From Daucus carota subsp. sativus (Eukaryota > Streptophyta > Magnoliopsida > Apiales > Apiaceae), in the NCBI RefSeq assembly GCF_001625215.2, contig NC_030388.2, forward strand, positions 22,742,558-22,806,557: a DNA stretch of 64,000 bases. Direction: 5' to 3'. How positions within the stretch are numbered: position 1 is the stretch's first letter; each line of letters starts with the position of its first letter. The translations under genes were made by a program, and so were the position numbers. The notes under the pieces are model-generated. The model was not told the DNA's origin and searched no databases. It saw only the letters and a program-made list of their open reading frames with translations. Below, one piece after another: positions 38,502 to 51,051 of this stretch.

Positions 38502-41208
38502 TCAAATTGATCTTGGCTTGGCAACCACAGTTGAATGCTTCAGAATTTGCAAAAGGAACTGTCCTCTTTTCTCTGCTGTATCGATCTTAGACTGTCCAGG
38601 AGGAGGCAAAAGCTCAAAATTCTGCACCAGACGTCCCAAGGTAATACCCATAATGGGTAATGCAGTCATAATTCCAGGGCAGCTTCGCCTCCCAGCCCCG
38701 AATGGTAGGAATCTGAAATCATTTCCATTTGTCTCAACATTTGATTCTTCTTCCATGAACCTCTCCGGCCTAAACTCTTCAGGGTTCTTCCAGTGAGCTG
38801 GATTGTTGGCAAGCCACCATGCATTCACCACAACTTTGCTCTTTGCCGGGATGTCATAACCCCCTAGCTTTGCATCATGAAGGTTCATGTGAGGGACTAG
38901 AAGCGGAACGCCCATTCTGAGGCGAAGAGTCTCCTTGATCACAGCTTCAAGGTAGGGGAGCTTGTGGGTGTCGGGCTCAGTAACTTGAACTCCAACCCCA
39001 AGCACACTGTCTATCTCATGCCTCAGCTTCTTCTGAACTTCAGGGTGATTTATCAGTTCCGCAATTGCCCATTCAATTGACCGTAGTGTTGTGTCAATTG
39101 CTGTAATAATATGAAATTAGTAGATACTACTTTCAATCAGATACCACGATGAACAACTTGAAATAAATATGTAGAGATCAAAGAAAATAAATATGGGAAG
39201 AAGCAATCACACCAGCGATGTCGAGGCCATCAACAATATGAAATATAGTCTCCTCGGTGATATCTCCTTGTTGTTGAGCTTCTAAAAGGTGATCCAGGGC
39301 GCACGTTAAGCTGTCGTTATCTACTCTCCTTGTGTTTACAAGCATCCTGTTACAATTTCATGAAGACACACTCGGGCTGCATATTAGAATCGCTAATCTA
39401 TTGTTGGCCACAAAACCGAAATAGATGAAGCTGGACTTGCTAAAATTAGTTTTTATATAAATAAAACAGCTTTTACATTAATGATAGTTGTAATAGCAGT
39501 GGCCATTGGTTGAAGATTAGTTGTCAGAGAAATTCGATCGGGTTTTACTAAATTTATAGCGACTCATATTTCATAATACATCTGATAATTTGAAATGACA
39601 ACTCGATTCATATCACTTGAAACGATCATTTGATACTCATATTATGTACTTAAGATCAAGTTCAATGTGGACTGAATGAGACATCCTTCTTTTGCAGGTA
39701 ATTTCATAACAGAACCACAGAAAGACAGGCATAATAGTAAGCTGATCGACTAAAGCAGAGAATGAGTTGTGACTGATACTTACTTCCGCGGATCAACAAA
39801 ATTATCCTTAAAAAGCTGAAACCTTTCATCCTTAACTTGCTTGCAGAGTCTGAGATAGCCCTTCAAGAAAGGGCGGAGAACAGGGATAAAATCTCCGTAA
39901 TTGTAATCAAGGCTCTGAGTAAGCCTAATACGCTCCCAACTCGAGGCCTTGAGCTTCAATAACAAGGGATCATCTTCGCTCTCAAACCTCCTGCCGAACA
40001 TAATCTTATAAGCATTGTTGTACATCATCAACTGCAGTCGCTTCCTTAACACGATCCCATTGGTGGAAGATTCTGGATTGGCCTTAACATCTGCAACAAC
40101 ACGAGCCGCCTCATCCTCCCAACCAAACCGGTATCTTTGCACAACTTTGTTAGTAAAGAGAGGGACAGTCAATATGCGACGCATTTTTCGCCAATGCTCA
40201 CCGTAGTTGGTGAACACCAAGTCCTGTCCATTGCCTGTTACAAGTTGACAAACCAGTGTTAGTGAAGATAGAAATCTTAAATGAGAAAATTGGCAAAAAT
40301 ATCCTTATTTGTAAAAAAGATTTATAAAAATACGGTCAAAGTTGTATATGAGATTGCAATATGTTATAAAAAGTTGCAATTGAAATTGCAACACCGAAAA
40401 TAATTGTTTTTCAGGTTGCAACAATTACAAAACAAGAAAAGGGTCCTAGATGTCACGAAACTCATGTGTAATGTCTAAAGTAACAGAACTTGGAGAAATG
40501 GCCCCAAATATCATTTATTAACGCCGGATTATCCGACATTTTGATTTTGAAAGAAAACGCTGGATTGTGTTGCGTTTGGTCCGAAAAATTCTACAAAACA
40601 CAACACGATCAAACATTTTAGGAGCAAGACACTACATGAAATAACGTTTAGGGTTTCAAAATGCTAGATCTTGTGGTATTAGTAAGAAAACGAGGATAAA
40701 CGACGGACAATCTCGCGTTTTGGATCGTGAAATGGTAGCTCGGGACCATCTTTTCCGACACTATTATTTGGGGCTATTTTCTTGAAAATTGTGATAATTA
40801 GGGCCAGCCCCCAATTGAAATTGAGGTTACAACGTTGAAGACTTGAAGTAATCATGCAAATCCCTTGCCTGTGAAGATATCGTAAACCATATTACTACAG
40901 CGAGAACCAAACTCAACACCCTGTGTGTGGAGTACTTGTTTAGCCAGTTCAGGTGAGGAAACAACCACCAAATTCCGCACGCCCATACGGAGCAGAAAGA
41001 GATGGCCAAACCTCTTGGCGAAGTCCACAAGGTTGCCGTGGTTAAGATCATTGCCAACTTGTAGCCAGTTACCGAATATAGGTACCGGCGTGGGGCCTGG
41101 TGGGAGTTTGAATTGCTTGCGCCGTAGCTTGGAGATGAAGATGGCTATCATGATTCCGAGGAAGATGCCCAGCATGGCCTTCTCTAGTTCAAGGAGAGCA
41201 TCCATCAT
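38502..41208 (-). CDS. C4H: Cinnamate 4-hydroxylase-like P450 (CYP73A type)
   Basis: An ER-anchored P450 expected to hydroxylate trans-cinnamate to p-coumarate, the second step of phenylpropanoid synthesis. Four exons on the minus strand: 40869-41208, 39784-40234, 39213-39346 (134 bp, the size typical of C4H exon 2), 38502-39100; 507 residues. Seen: N-terminal membrane anchor (about 5-27), hinge PPGP (36-39), I-helix AAIDTT, K-helix KETLRLR, PERF, heme loop [11 protein letters not shown] with Cys ~449. The first intron (40235-40868) is unusual: it splits what is normally one C4H exon, has a GC donor (ACAG|GCAAGG), and is flanked by ACAGGCAA at both ends. The protein is diverged from standard C4H ([15 protein letters not shown] for VAAIETTLWSIEW, and a rewritten segment after FVDPRK), so it may be a specialised paralogue. 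The start [10 protein letters not shown] fits the family. Confidence 0.9.
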
Positions 41209-42895
41209 TTTACTTGTTTCTTTATTTTTTGTTCAGTAGAAATTTAAGATGCTTGTATAAGTACAAACTGTATCACCTAATTTTGTCTTTTGTGCGAATA
41301 GAATGACAGTGACAACTGTACACTGCTTTTCTTAGATCATGTTGAAGAATTTTTTTGTAAACCGTTATGAAACTTTGTGTTAAAATTGTGCATTTGATAA
41401 GTACTCCCTCATTCCCATTTTAATTGTCCACTTTGCACAAATCACACAAATTAAGAAGTATTAAATGTGATATGTTGTTATCATTGTCATGCATTGGTTA
41501 TACAAATATACTACTAAGTTTTCATTCATTTTGGTTAAAAGTCAACATAGTTTGCATTGTAAATAATGAAAATTGTGTGAACTAGTAAATGTTAACATTG
41601 AAACTTGTTATAATTTGTATTGGACAAAGAAAATGGACAAATAATATGGGAAATTTTTTCTTGACAAAGTGGACTATTAATATGGGAAGGAGGGAGTAAT
41701 ATATTTGTATAAAAAAATAAATTTATATTTAAAATAGAATTTGAATGTTATTTTAAATTTAGAAAATTCAAATAACAACATAAAACTGGAAATTTGAAAT
41801 AATGTGTCACTTAAAATTCAAAATTTGAAATAAAATATATTTTTAAAACATAATTATATAATTAGATACATTCACACGGAATAAAATTTCTTTAGTTCAT
41901 AACAAGAATATCATGTTTCGTAGCTGACAGTCAAAAATATCATTTGAACACACATTTTTAAAATAAGTATTTCAAGATACGCATTTTTATATGTGTGTGA
42001 CATGTAAATTACATTCGTTTCAATGTTTTTTATTTTTTTTTTAAAAATTAAATAAGCATCATCAGAATGGATATTCTACTCCCACAGTCCCACTGTACCC
42101 ATATCCTTCTTAGGGTTTTGTTTTTCAATCCAAAAATCTATAATATCAGCACCGCGATCATCATCATCATATGTAAGTTACTCTGTCAAGAAATTGGAGA
42201 CACCAAATATGAATAAATTGAATTATTTTATAATCATATTTTTATTATTATTTTGAAAAATAATATTCCCTCCATTTCATTTTTCTTATCATTAATCAAA
42301 ATTCACATATTATTTAATCATAATTATAAATTATATATTAACCGGAAATTCGTAATGGTTTTCATAAAATATAAAATATTCAACATTTAACTTTTCACAT
42401 TAATTTAATATGGACAACAACGAAATAAGGAATAGACATTAATTCTCAGTCATTGATATATTTTAACATATAAAATAGAAAAGGCCTAAAAATTATTTGA
42501 AATATATAATTTACGAATTTTAATTCTGACTTTAATACAGTAAAGTTTTTGTCATAGTTTCAACTTCCAACTGAACCCTGCTATGTCCAGTACGCTGATT
42601 CTCCCTAAATACCTTAATACTGTGAGCTTTTCTACCGGTCAAATTGACAAAGACTGAAATTTATTAATATTTTATAAATTAAAAACATAAAATATATATG
42701 ACACCGGAAATAACTTCTAATCTACTTCAAAATTTTTAAATAAATGAAAAAGAAAATTATAATATCTTTCGTCAAAACTTAATCAAGTTGACCAACAAAA
42801 ATAAAAATGTGACAACTAAAAAAGGACGGAGAGAGTACGTGTGAAATGAGCAAAAGGCTCATCTAAATTGGGATGGAGATAATATTTCATCTAAT
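41209..42895. other. Upstream region of the C4H-like gene, MITE-rich
   Basis: No strong TATA box; minus-strand TTATACAAGC near 41252 is a weak candidate. One Stowaway-type MITE at 41404-41696 and a possible larger one between TTCCCTCCATTTC (42266) and GGACGGAGAGAG (ends 42835). Otherwise AT-rich. Confidence 0.45.
41404..41696. mobile_element. Stowaway-type MITE (family E)
   Basis: CTCCCTCATTCCCATTTTAA at the left and ATATGGGAAGGAGGGAG at the right with TA flanks, 293 bp. TTGTCCACTTTG and its inverse CAAAGTGGAC continue the terminal repeats. About 200 bp upstream of the C4H-like start codon. Confidence 0.8.
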
Positions 42896-43335
42896 TAGGG
42901 ATGACAACGGGTCGGTTTCTTGAGATCCAGACCCGATCCATTATATTTCGGTTCGGATCGGGTCTGGGTCCGGAAAATGAAGATCCAGATCTAATCTGTC
43001 GGGTCTTTTCGGGTTCGGGTCTAATTCGAATATTTTTAAAAAATAAAATTAAAGATTATATATCTATAAAAAAACGTGATTATTGATTTTTTTTTTAATT
43101 TAGGAATATAAAAAAGAGAGTTACGGGTTTCATTTAGTACAATGAACACATGAAACATGTTAACTTAATTGTATACAATCATTCAACTTATAATTTATAT
43201 TTTATTATTTTTATTATATTTAGATTTTTTTAACGTACAATAATTGAGACAAATATAATATTGATGAAATGAATATAAATTATGTATTGCGCATTTAAAA
43301 TTAAGTAAAATGTTAATATTTGTACCTAATAATTC

Positions 43336-43377
<42 letters not shown>

Positions 43378-43567
43378 TTGTATCGGGTTTAAATCGAGTT
43401 TCGGGTTTAAATCGAGTTTCGGGTTTCGGGTCGGGATACCTCAGATCGTCCAGACCCAAACTTTTTCGGTCTGAAAATAAGATCCAAATCCGGATTCAAA
43501 TCCAAAAAGTCGGATCCGAGCGGAACGAGTCGGGTATGCATCGGGTTGGATAAAACTGTCATTCCTA
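42896..43567. mobile_element. hAT-type MITE, TCGGGTTT/GGATCC motifs
   Basis: The ends TAGGGATGACAACGGGT and the inverse of AAAACTGTCATTCCTA. Flanks CATCTAAT and AGTCTAAT agree at 6 of 8 positions. Subterminal GGGTCTGGGTCCGG- and GGGTTTCGGGTC-type words at both ends. A long (TA)n tract (43340-43373) lies in the centre. 672 bp, no ORF. Confidence 0.75.
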
Positions 43568-43828
43568 AGTCTAATTCCGTCTTTTCTGCTGCATTTCATA
43601 GAATATGACAAGGGCGATAGTTGTACACCACTTTTGATACATGTACAGACATAGTTAGGTGAGTTAGTATTGATTAGTTACAAACAAATGAGGCGTTACA
43701 TTCAAGATACATTTTATTTTGCTAGAAGACCATTGCATTTTTTACAAAAATTTAAGGCTTGTTGGTAATATAACAAAAAAAAAAAAGAGGAGTGCTCTAG
43801 CAAATCTTCCTGTTACAATCCAGAATAA

Positions 43829-46112
43829 ATGGCTACAGGAGTGATGGAGGTGACACTTGTGAAAGCCCGAGGCCTTAAAAACACCGACTTCATCTTGGGT
43901 ATGTTTTTAATCTCTTTCTATCCACTTTTTTTTGATAGTGAAGTAAAATGGGAAATCTTACTCGTCTTGAAGTTCTACGCAAATTTGTCTAAATTAATTT
44001 AAAAATGAAATATTATTTTAGTTTCTTTATTTTATATATTATTTTATTATTTTGATACTGCATTCGAATGGATTTACTTATTTTGATACAAGTTAATTTG
44101 CACTATTAACTACTTGTATCTCCCATCTTCCGATTACAAAAGGTGGTAAGATCGACCCGTATGTTGTGATTCGATACAAAGATGAGGAGCAGAGGAGCAC
44201 TGTGGCCAAAGGTACAAACATTTATTATAGTCCTCCTGCTAGCTTTATTATTTTTATATTTAGAAGCGGCTTGGTTTTTCGATTTTGAACTTCTTTTATT
44301 ACATTGCTGAGTGATCAAGCCTCTGTTTATTTGTTAGAAATTTAGTGTTCATTTATCTTGCAAAAATTATTTTCAGAAATATAATAAACACCAAAAAATA
44401 GGATTTCCTTAAAAATATTTTCTGTGTTAGTTTGATCTCTTAAGATGGATTTTTTTAGAGGTGGAAATTTCTTTTAATTTTTTTTATGAATTTCAAAAAT
44501 TTGACTTCCCGTAGCAAAAAGGAAAAACGTGAAATTGAGAATTTTCTATCAAATTACTTTTTATAAATTTTAAAATCGTCATATAGTGAAAATATTTTTC
44601 AAAAATGATTTCGAAATGGATATTTCCTTTCCAAAGAATTATTTTTTATTGAAGAAATATTTTTTCAAAAGTATTTTTCAAATTCTAGCACACAGGCGTG
44701 CAAAGTAGCTTGCAATAAAATATTAAAATTATTGTTTGGTATGTAACATGGCTATATGTTTGAAGCAGGGAAGGGAAGTGAACCAGTTTGGAACGAAAAA
44801 TTTGCATTCAGCGTGGACTATCCCGGTTCAGATGATGAGCACAAGCTCCTTCTCCATATCATGGACAAGGACACTTTCTCTGCTGATGATTTCCTCGGCC
44901 GCTCCACGTAAATTTTCTTACCCTAATTATTATCTTAAAATAATAGACAGCTTATCCTAAACATATGAATGATATTTGCATACATGAGAAAAAAATGCTC
45001 AAGTTGAATTTAGCATTAAGAGTCTGTTTGTGAGTGATGTTTAAATTTGTTGTACTGTCAAAAAAAATATTAGTTGAAAAGTCGAAAAAACTGCTTTTAA
45101 ATTTACCAAACAATTTTTCACATGTTTTTTAGCAAAAACTGTTGTTACCGTCTGGAACAGCAACCCCACACAACACCTAAGTTGTCGAGGACTCTTTTTC
45201 CGCTGAACCTTCTAATGTACTAATAATGAATTATGCGGAACATCCGAACATGTAATAATAAGTCTGAAAAGCTTTCTTGAATTTGTAGAATTTACTTGAA
45301 CGACATCTTTGAGTTGGGAGTGGAAAATGGGACTGCTGTAGTGGAGCCTACTATCTACAGTGTCGTGGATAGCAACCAAAGGTACAGTGGGGAGATTCAA
45401 GTTGGCATCACCTTCACACCAAAGGTAATTTTATACGAGTATTTATTTAGAAAAACATATATCATCACAATGAAAATTAATCTTGTAATGTTTGCGTGAT
45501 GATTTTTTACATTTTAATAGAACTCCTCAAAAAAAGTCTCAAAGTTTGAGATCTTCGCATTTCCTCAGGGATATATATAGTGTTTATACGTTTACCATAA
45601 TTCCAACCATCAGGCTTGTTTGATAATTGGTGGTTAGGAGTTAACAAATTGAATAATTGTTTTAACTAGTGATTGTAGTAATTGTTTTGAATTTCAGATT
45701 AAATTTAGTCATTTTAGCTGAAATTATTTGATAAACAGTTGTTCGATTAGTTTTTTATTTTAACTAGACACATATCAGTCCTCCAATATGATGGCTCTAA
45801 TCATTAATTTTTTCTCAAATATCAAACTTTGGCCATAACAAGGATGTTTGATTTAAATGGTAAATAGGAAATTGCGGAGTATGCCTAAAATGTAGTGTAG
45901 AGAACATTTCATCTAAAATATTAAGGTGTTAGAGGAAGCCCATTTGGGATCTTGTACTTATATTTCTAACACTTAGTGTGTGTATATAATTTTTATTTGG
46001 CCTATTATCACCTCCTTATTCATCATATATTGTTTAAATTTAATAGGTTCAGGCGGAAGAAGTTGAAGACTTTGGAGGATGGAAGGAGAGTAACCCTGAT
46101 TATTTTCCCTGA
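43829..46112 (+). CDS. Small C2-domain protein (elicitor-responsive type)
   Basis: A single C2 domain of 159 residues, a predicted Ca2+-dependent phospholipid-binding protein similar in size and layout to plant elicitor-responsive / 16-kDa phloem-type C2 proteins. Five exons: 43829-43898, 44143-44211, 44769-44907, 45289-45424, 46047-46112, all GT-AG with matching phases. Seen: strand 1 MEVTLVKARGL, first Ca2+ loop NTDFILGGKIDPYV, VWNEKFAF, second Asp loop HIMDKDTFSADDFLG, and an acidic tail ending NPDYFP. The Asp positions expected for Ca2+ binding are present. No signal peptide or membrane segment, so cytosolic with membrane recruitment likely. Start chosen at MATGVMEV, where the C2 fold begins. 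No related neighbours. Confidence 0.93.
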
Positions 46113-48014
46113 TTGCACAAAGCAATGGTTCTTTGTTTGATCCGTTGGTTTAAGGGGAAAGTTCGGTTAAACTTTATTGTTCTCTTTAATATTTCAGACT
46201 TTTGTCGTTCAAGTGAATTTCCTGAAAATTATGTAAACGTTCTTCCGTGAAAGATTGCGTTTCGACTTTTGTACTTTTAAGTGATTTTTCGTGAAAATTA
46301 TGGTTTCCTTGTGCGAAATAATTAATCATTTTCATGTTTTTTTTTTTGACGGAATCATTTCGATGTATGTGTTGTGTTTTGCTATATAAAATCATATATT
46401 TTCGACGTATTTGGGCGAACAAGACATGAATGAGTAACAAAATTGAGGAACGGAGAATGAAGCAGCATAGGATATCATATATAGGTGGTGTTTGTTTGCA
46501 AGAAGTGCAAACTGCCTCTTCTGCTTTTTTTTATCCATTTGTGTAAAGACGTAGAAACCTTTTTAAGAAGCTGAGAATGTCGGCTTCTATCTCACAGCTT
46601 CTGCTTTTTTTCCAAATATTTTATTAACTTATTTACTTCTCACTTATTTGTAAGTCATTTTTTTAAGCTACCCCAAACGGTCTTATAGTTATTGAGATTT
46701 ATGTTAAAAGATCTTCTTCGAGTCAGTTTAATCTCCTTTACAATTATTAAGGTTCTAATATATAAATTTTTTTAAATATCTGACATGTTTTTCAATTAGA
46801 GGTTAGTTGATGAATTTTCTTTCGATTTTTTTTTTTTTTGATCTGATATTAAAAATCTGTACGAGTGAGTAAAAGAAAACCTTTAATCCAAGTTAAATTG
46901 TAATTTTGAGAATTTAGTCAAGGTTGCAATTATGCTTCCAAAATTTAAATTATAAATTATATACAGTAAAAACCTTTGATGACAATGTAAAACCAAATCA
47001 AATCATTCATGCTTGTTCAAACTTAGAACAAATTATTACTCCATCTCAACTATTTCTTTACTCTCCTTTTACCTTCTCCATTTAAGATATTTTTTTCTAA
47101 TTTTTTATATTTTAAAACTTATCAAATATAATAAAATTGTTATATAAAAATCAATTATTCTCACTATTTTTTCTACTATACTTATTATATATATAAAATA
47201 CTAAGCATATCTCACCACTATCCTCACTTTTCCTACTTTTTAATTCTTATTTTATTTATCTGTTACGACATTAATTATCTAGATAGGGTAACTGAGAGCA
47301 TCTTCAAGGGTAATGGTCCTGTTTGGAAGTTAGATGTTTGGGCAAAAATTAGAGGTTTGAGGTGATTTAGAGATTTGACCACTAAAATCCGTTAATTTTA
47401 GTGTTTGGTAGTTAACGGATTGAAGCAGAGGTTTGGGTCCAAAAAGCTAATTTTGAAAAACTATTTTGAGGAGTTTTTTGGATTAGAGTTTTTGGTTTGT
47501 GTCGGAAAAAGTTAATCAATCAGTTATTTACCAAACAGTTTTACAAGAAACAGTTAATTCAATCCGCTAGTCAAAACATGTAATTCAATCAGCTAGTCAA
47601 AACATCTAATTCAATCCGCTATCAGCTAACCGCTATTTCCCAAACAGGGCCAATATTTAAATTCGTTAGCTATAGTGGATAATGGATTATACAATTTTTT
47701 TGCTAAGAGTAAGGATATGCACTCCAATGATGTTATGTATAATTATTATAAGCTAAAATTATACCTAATATTAGCTTTTTTGGTTGAATGATACTTAGTT
47801 ATCTATAATTTTTTTGGTAAAAAATGATAGTTGGAGTGCTACTTTTTTTACATATAATCTAAAAGGGGGCCACCTAACACATAGGATGACACGGAGATTT
47901 TTAGCTCACAGTTTTCAACCCACAGAGATGCTCTGAGTCAACTGACAGGTGGAACTACTTAGAATGTTATTTAATAACATCTAAAATCGTTTTATCGAGT
48001 CTGCTGGCACGGAA
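46113..48014. other. Intergenic with two hAT-like MITEs
   Basis: 3' flank of the C2 gene. A candidate MITE lies at about 46485-46686 (GGTGTTTG ... CCAAACGG) and another at 47315-47651. Pyrimidine runs at 46337 and 46826. No gene seen. Confidence 0.45.
47315..47651. mobile_element. hAT-like MITE with CCTGTTTGG terminal repeats
   Basis: The ends GGTCCTGTTTGG and CCAAACAGGGCC are inverted repeats. Internally ATTCAATCCGCTAGTCAAAACAT-like words are repeated two or three times at the right side. No clear target duplication. Confidence 0.6.
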
Positions 48015-48086
48015 GCCGACTTAGCTCAGTGGTAGAGCGCGTGACTTTTAATCCCGTGGCCGTGGGTTCGATCCCCACAGTCGGCG
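48015..48086 (+). tRNA. tRNA-Lys (UUU)
   Basis: Full cloverleaf: acceptor GCCGACT/AGTCGGC, D arm GCTC-AGTGGTA-GAGC, anticodon loop CTTTTAA giving UUU, T arm GTGGG-TTCGATC-CCCAC, discriminator G. The anticodon stem has one U-C mismatch. Internal A and B boxes are intact, and a T-run about 20 bp downstream fits a Pol III terminator. No intron. The sequence is identical to 62578-62649. Confidence 0.93.
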
Positions 48087-48277
48087 TCATTAAGTATTTT
48101 GCCCTTTTTTATCCTCCTCCGTCTCATTCCCTACAAAATTAAAAAATACATCTACGAGACTTCTCACACACCAAACTAATGAAATTAGGAAAATACAGGT
48201 GAAATTGTGGATTTCGTAAAAAGTATCACTGGTTAATCAATTTGATTGGAAACAACCATTTTTTTTAGAGTTGTAAT

Positions 48278-49178
48278 TGATAGGGTATAACCCGGATTGG
48301 CTTAATCTGGACCCTGGATTGGCTTAATCCGGACCCGAACACGATATGACCCGGAGATGATCCCGGACCCAGGAGACGATCCCGGACCCAGGAGATGGTC
48401 CCGGACCCAAACACAACCTATCCACTCTTCTCCCGGACCGGGACACAAGAGTCCAAGCCGACACCTGAACAAGCCACATTCTAACATGAAAAGGATTGAC
48501 TTAACCCGGACTCTGGATTGGCTTAATCCGGACCCGAGCACGATATGACCCGGATATGGTCCCGGACCCAGGAGATGATCTCAGAACCAGGAGACGATCC
48601 CGGACCTTGGAGATGATCTCGGACCCCGGAGATGATCCCGGACCCAGACGCAACCTATCCATCCTTCCCCCGGACCGGGACACAAGAGTCCAAGCCGACA
48701 CCTGAACAAGTTGCAGTCTGACATGAGAAGGACAATACCCAATGCCAGCTGCTGACACTATGAAGACAAACCTCATAACACTCCAAAATACTATTGCTTA
48801 GCTGACACCTGGACATGTGTTAAGCATCCAAGCCCTACAGATGGACAGCAGGATCCAAGGTACACATCCTTAAACCCTAATCCTTGGCCTATAAATAGAC
48901 CAAGGATGAGAGGCTTAAGGATCTTCTTCTCCACACTCTCATATTTCTCACACACTCTAAGCCACCATACACAGCAGCCATACACCCTCACCCACCACAC
49001 ATAGATAGCTCATTTCCCGTCTATCTATTTTCCGACGCCTGTACTCATTCTCACGCCGGAGGCGCCGCGGGGCTCAAACCCCCCTCCGGTGTTGTTTTGC
49101 AGACACCCGTCCAGCAACTACACCGCAAGACACCAGTACACAGCGGAGGAAGCACCGGAACGGGATTTGACGTTATCA
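48278..49178 (+). mobile_element. Solo LTR with internal tandem repeats
   Basis: 901 bp beginning TGATAGGG and ending GTTATCA, with an exact 5-bp target duplication GTAAT on both sides (48273-48277 and 49179-49183). TATAAATA at 48890-48897 supports plus orientation. The first 460 bp are two related ~200-bp units, each containing several ~20-bp GAGATGATCCCGGACCCAG-like repeats. The internal retroelement is gone, as after LTR-LTR recombination. Lineage unknown, probably gypsy-type. Confidence 0.9.
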
Positions 49179-49183
49179 GTAAT

Positions 49184-49653
49184 AACAACATTAACATCCC
49201 TTTTATAAAGACGTTTCCATGCGACGCTGAATAAAAGTTGATAAATCTTATTGCCATTACTAGTTTCCAGGAGATTTTCCTAACAAATTCACCACCACTC
49301 TACTCAGTCCTCCTGCATTAATTAGTGATAAAAATCCAGTCATCTGAGCACCGGAGTGGACTGTGCTTATGCTATGACTTTTTCTTTTGACATATGGGTG
49401 CTTATGCTATGACTTTTTCTTTTGACATATGGGTGATTTTTGTTTAAAAATATTATAATCCCCTCCCTATTAATTTTATTTATTATAAATGTGAAATATT
49501 ATAATCTCATTAATTTATATTTTAATAATTATTGTAATTAATTTTGATGAGATTATAATATTTGTGAAAAGGAAAATATTTACAATTCATAAAAAATTAA
49601 AAATAATACAGTGTCATGATATAAAGTCTCTCGTAATGATAACTAAAAATTTT
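49184..49653. other. Spacer with a 35-bp tandem duplication
   Basis: CTTATGCTATGACTTTTTCT and the following GACATATGGGTG occur twice, 35 bp apart (49366 and 49401). Otherwise AT-rich and featureless. Confidence 0.6.
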
Positions 49654-49658
49654 AAAAA

Positions 49659-50674
49659 TGTTATGACTGAATTTAGCATGAAGGAAAGGACAAGGGCGCG
49701 CCCTTCCCGGAGTAATTCCGAGGGCACCGCCCTAAAGTGCGGGGTTGACTGAAGGCGCGTGGAGAAACGAGAATGCGAGGACTTAGGGCGCGCCCTCCAT
49801 GGTCGCGCCCACAGGTAAACTTATTATGTGTGAGGATGAGTGAGTCTCGATGACGACCCTTCCGAGGGATACGAAGACCTACCCCTCCGGGGGATATAAC
49901 TACCCTTCCGAGGGATATGAAGACTAGTGCCAGGCTCATCTGGAAGTTATCAGGCTCATCTGGTAGTTCCCGGGTTACGACCGGGCGTGATCTATAATCC
50001 CCAATCCTGCTATCTGCCGGGTTGTCCTCGTGCGGGGGCTTGGGGTGATCATGGTTGTAGAAGGCCCTCAGGGGTGACATGAAGGCCGATCATATGTCTG
50101 GGTCCTGTATTCTGGTGAGTTAGCCCTCATTGGGGGACTGAGACGATCGTGTAATTTGGCTCCTCAATGGTCTTACCTCTTAGTGAGAACCTTCGCTAGG
50201 GGGTAAGGACGCGTCCCTACACCTCAAGGAATTGGTCACGGCTCTACTAGACGTCTCCTCCATGCTACGAAAAGTAGCGGTTAGTGTCATCTCTCGTAGT
50301 GGGGATGATGCCGTATCCGTGATGTACTTGGACTAGGAGTCTGAGGTAGTTGCCTCAAGGCTTAATTCTAACTGGAGTAGAACTCTAAGTGATAAGTCAC
50401 CGGCTTAAGATTGGTCTTATCCCCAAGAAGCCTAGTCTTGATCAAACTAGGAGTCTTGGTTCAATAGAACTACGTATGGCTTGATCCCCTATAAATATAG
50501 GGGTACGTAGGCACATTAGGGGATCATGAGTTGAGAGCACGTGAGACCAACTCAAAACCCTAATCTCAGCCACCCCTAAAACAAACAACCACCACTCTCC
50601 GGCAACCAAAACCACCGTCACAGATCTTAGCTATGAACCTCATCTTTGTTGATTACCAAATTCCTCTATCAACA
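49659..50674 (+). repeat. 5' LTR of the LARD-like element
   Basis: 1,016 bp. CTATAAATATAG at about 50489 is a TATA candidate about 190 bp before the LTR end. GGCGCGCC occurs twice (49695 and 49787). Confidence 0.93.
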
Positions 50675-51043
50675 AATTGGCGCTAGAAGGAGGGGCCTAT
50701 TATTCGTTTGTGGAGGACAAACGAGACCAAACAAATAGAATGTCGCAGTGTCTGATTTATGGTTAAAAGACGAAATCGTGACTACACGTCTTTTAAGAAG
50801 ATAGGTGGTTGATTACAGGATAGTGTATGCAGGTACACGTACTCAGGCACATCTACGGCGGGACGTGGATGATTGGCGCAGCAGCAGCGTGGAAAAGGCC
50901 ACATATTATAACAATGTTTTTTTTTTTGTTTTGTTTTGTAATTAACAGAAGCCTAACAAAAACAAAGGACGCATGTTTTTTAATCGGAGTCCGGAGAAGC
51001 ACCACGGAGGACAGAGGTCATTAACAACATGCATGGAGCAGGG
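50675..51043 (+). other. LARD internal sequence, 5' part
   Basis: Primer-binding-like site at 50678-50695, then about 350 bp without coding potential up to the hAT insertion. Confidence 0.6.
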
Positions 51044-51051
51044 GCTACAAG

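Noticed and set aside
42266-42835. Possible 570-bp Stowaway-type MITE
   Set aside because: The ends TTCCCTCCATTTC and GGACGGAGAGAG match only loosely and the length is too great for the family; could be two unrelated ends.
48302-48776. Open frames on both strands rich in Pro, Gly and Arg
   Set aside because: They are produced by the GATCCCGGACCC tandem repeats of the solo LTR.
49673-50080. 135-codon minus-strand frame repeated at 58467-58733
   Set aside because: It lies within the LTRs of the LARD-like element and appears twice for that reason only.
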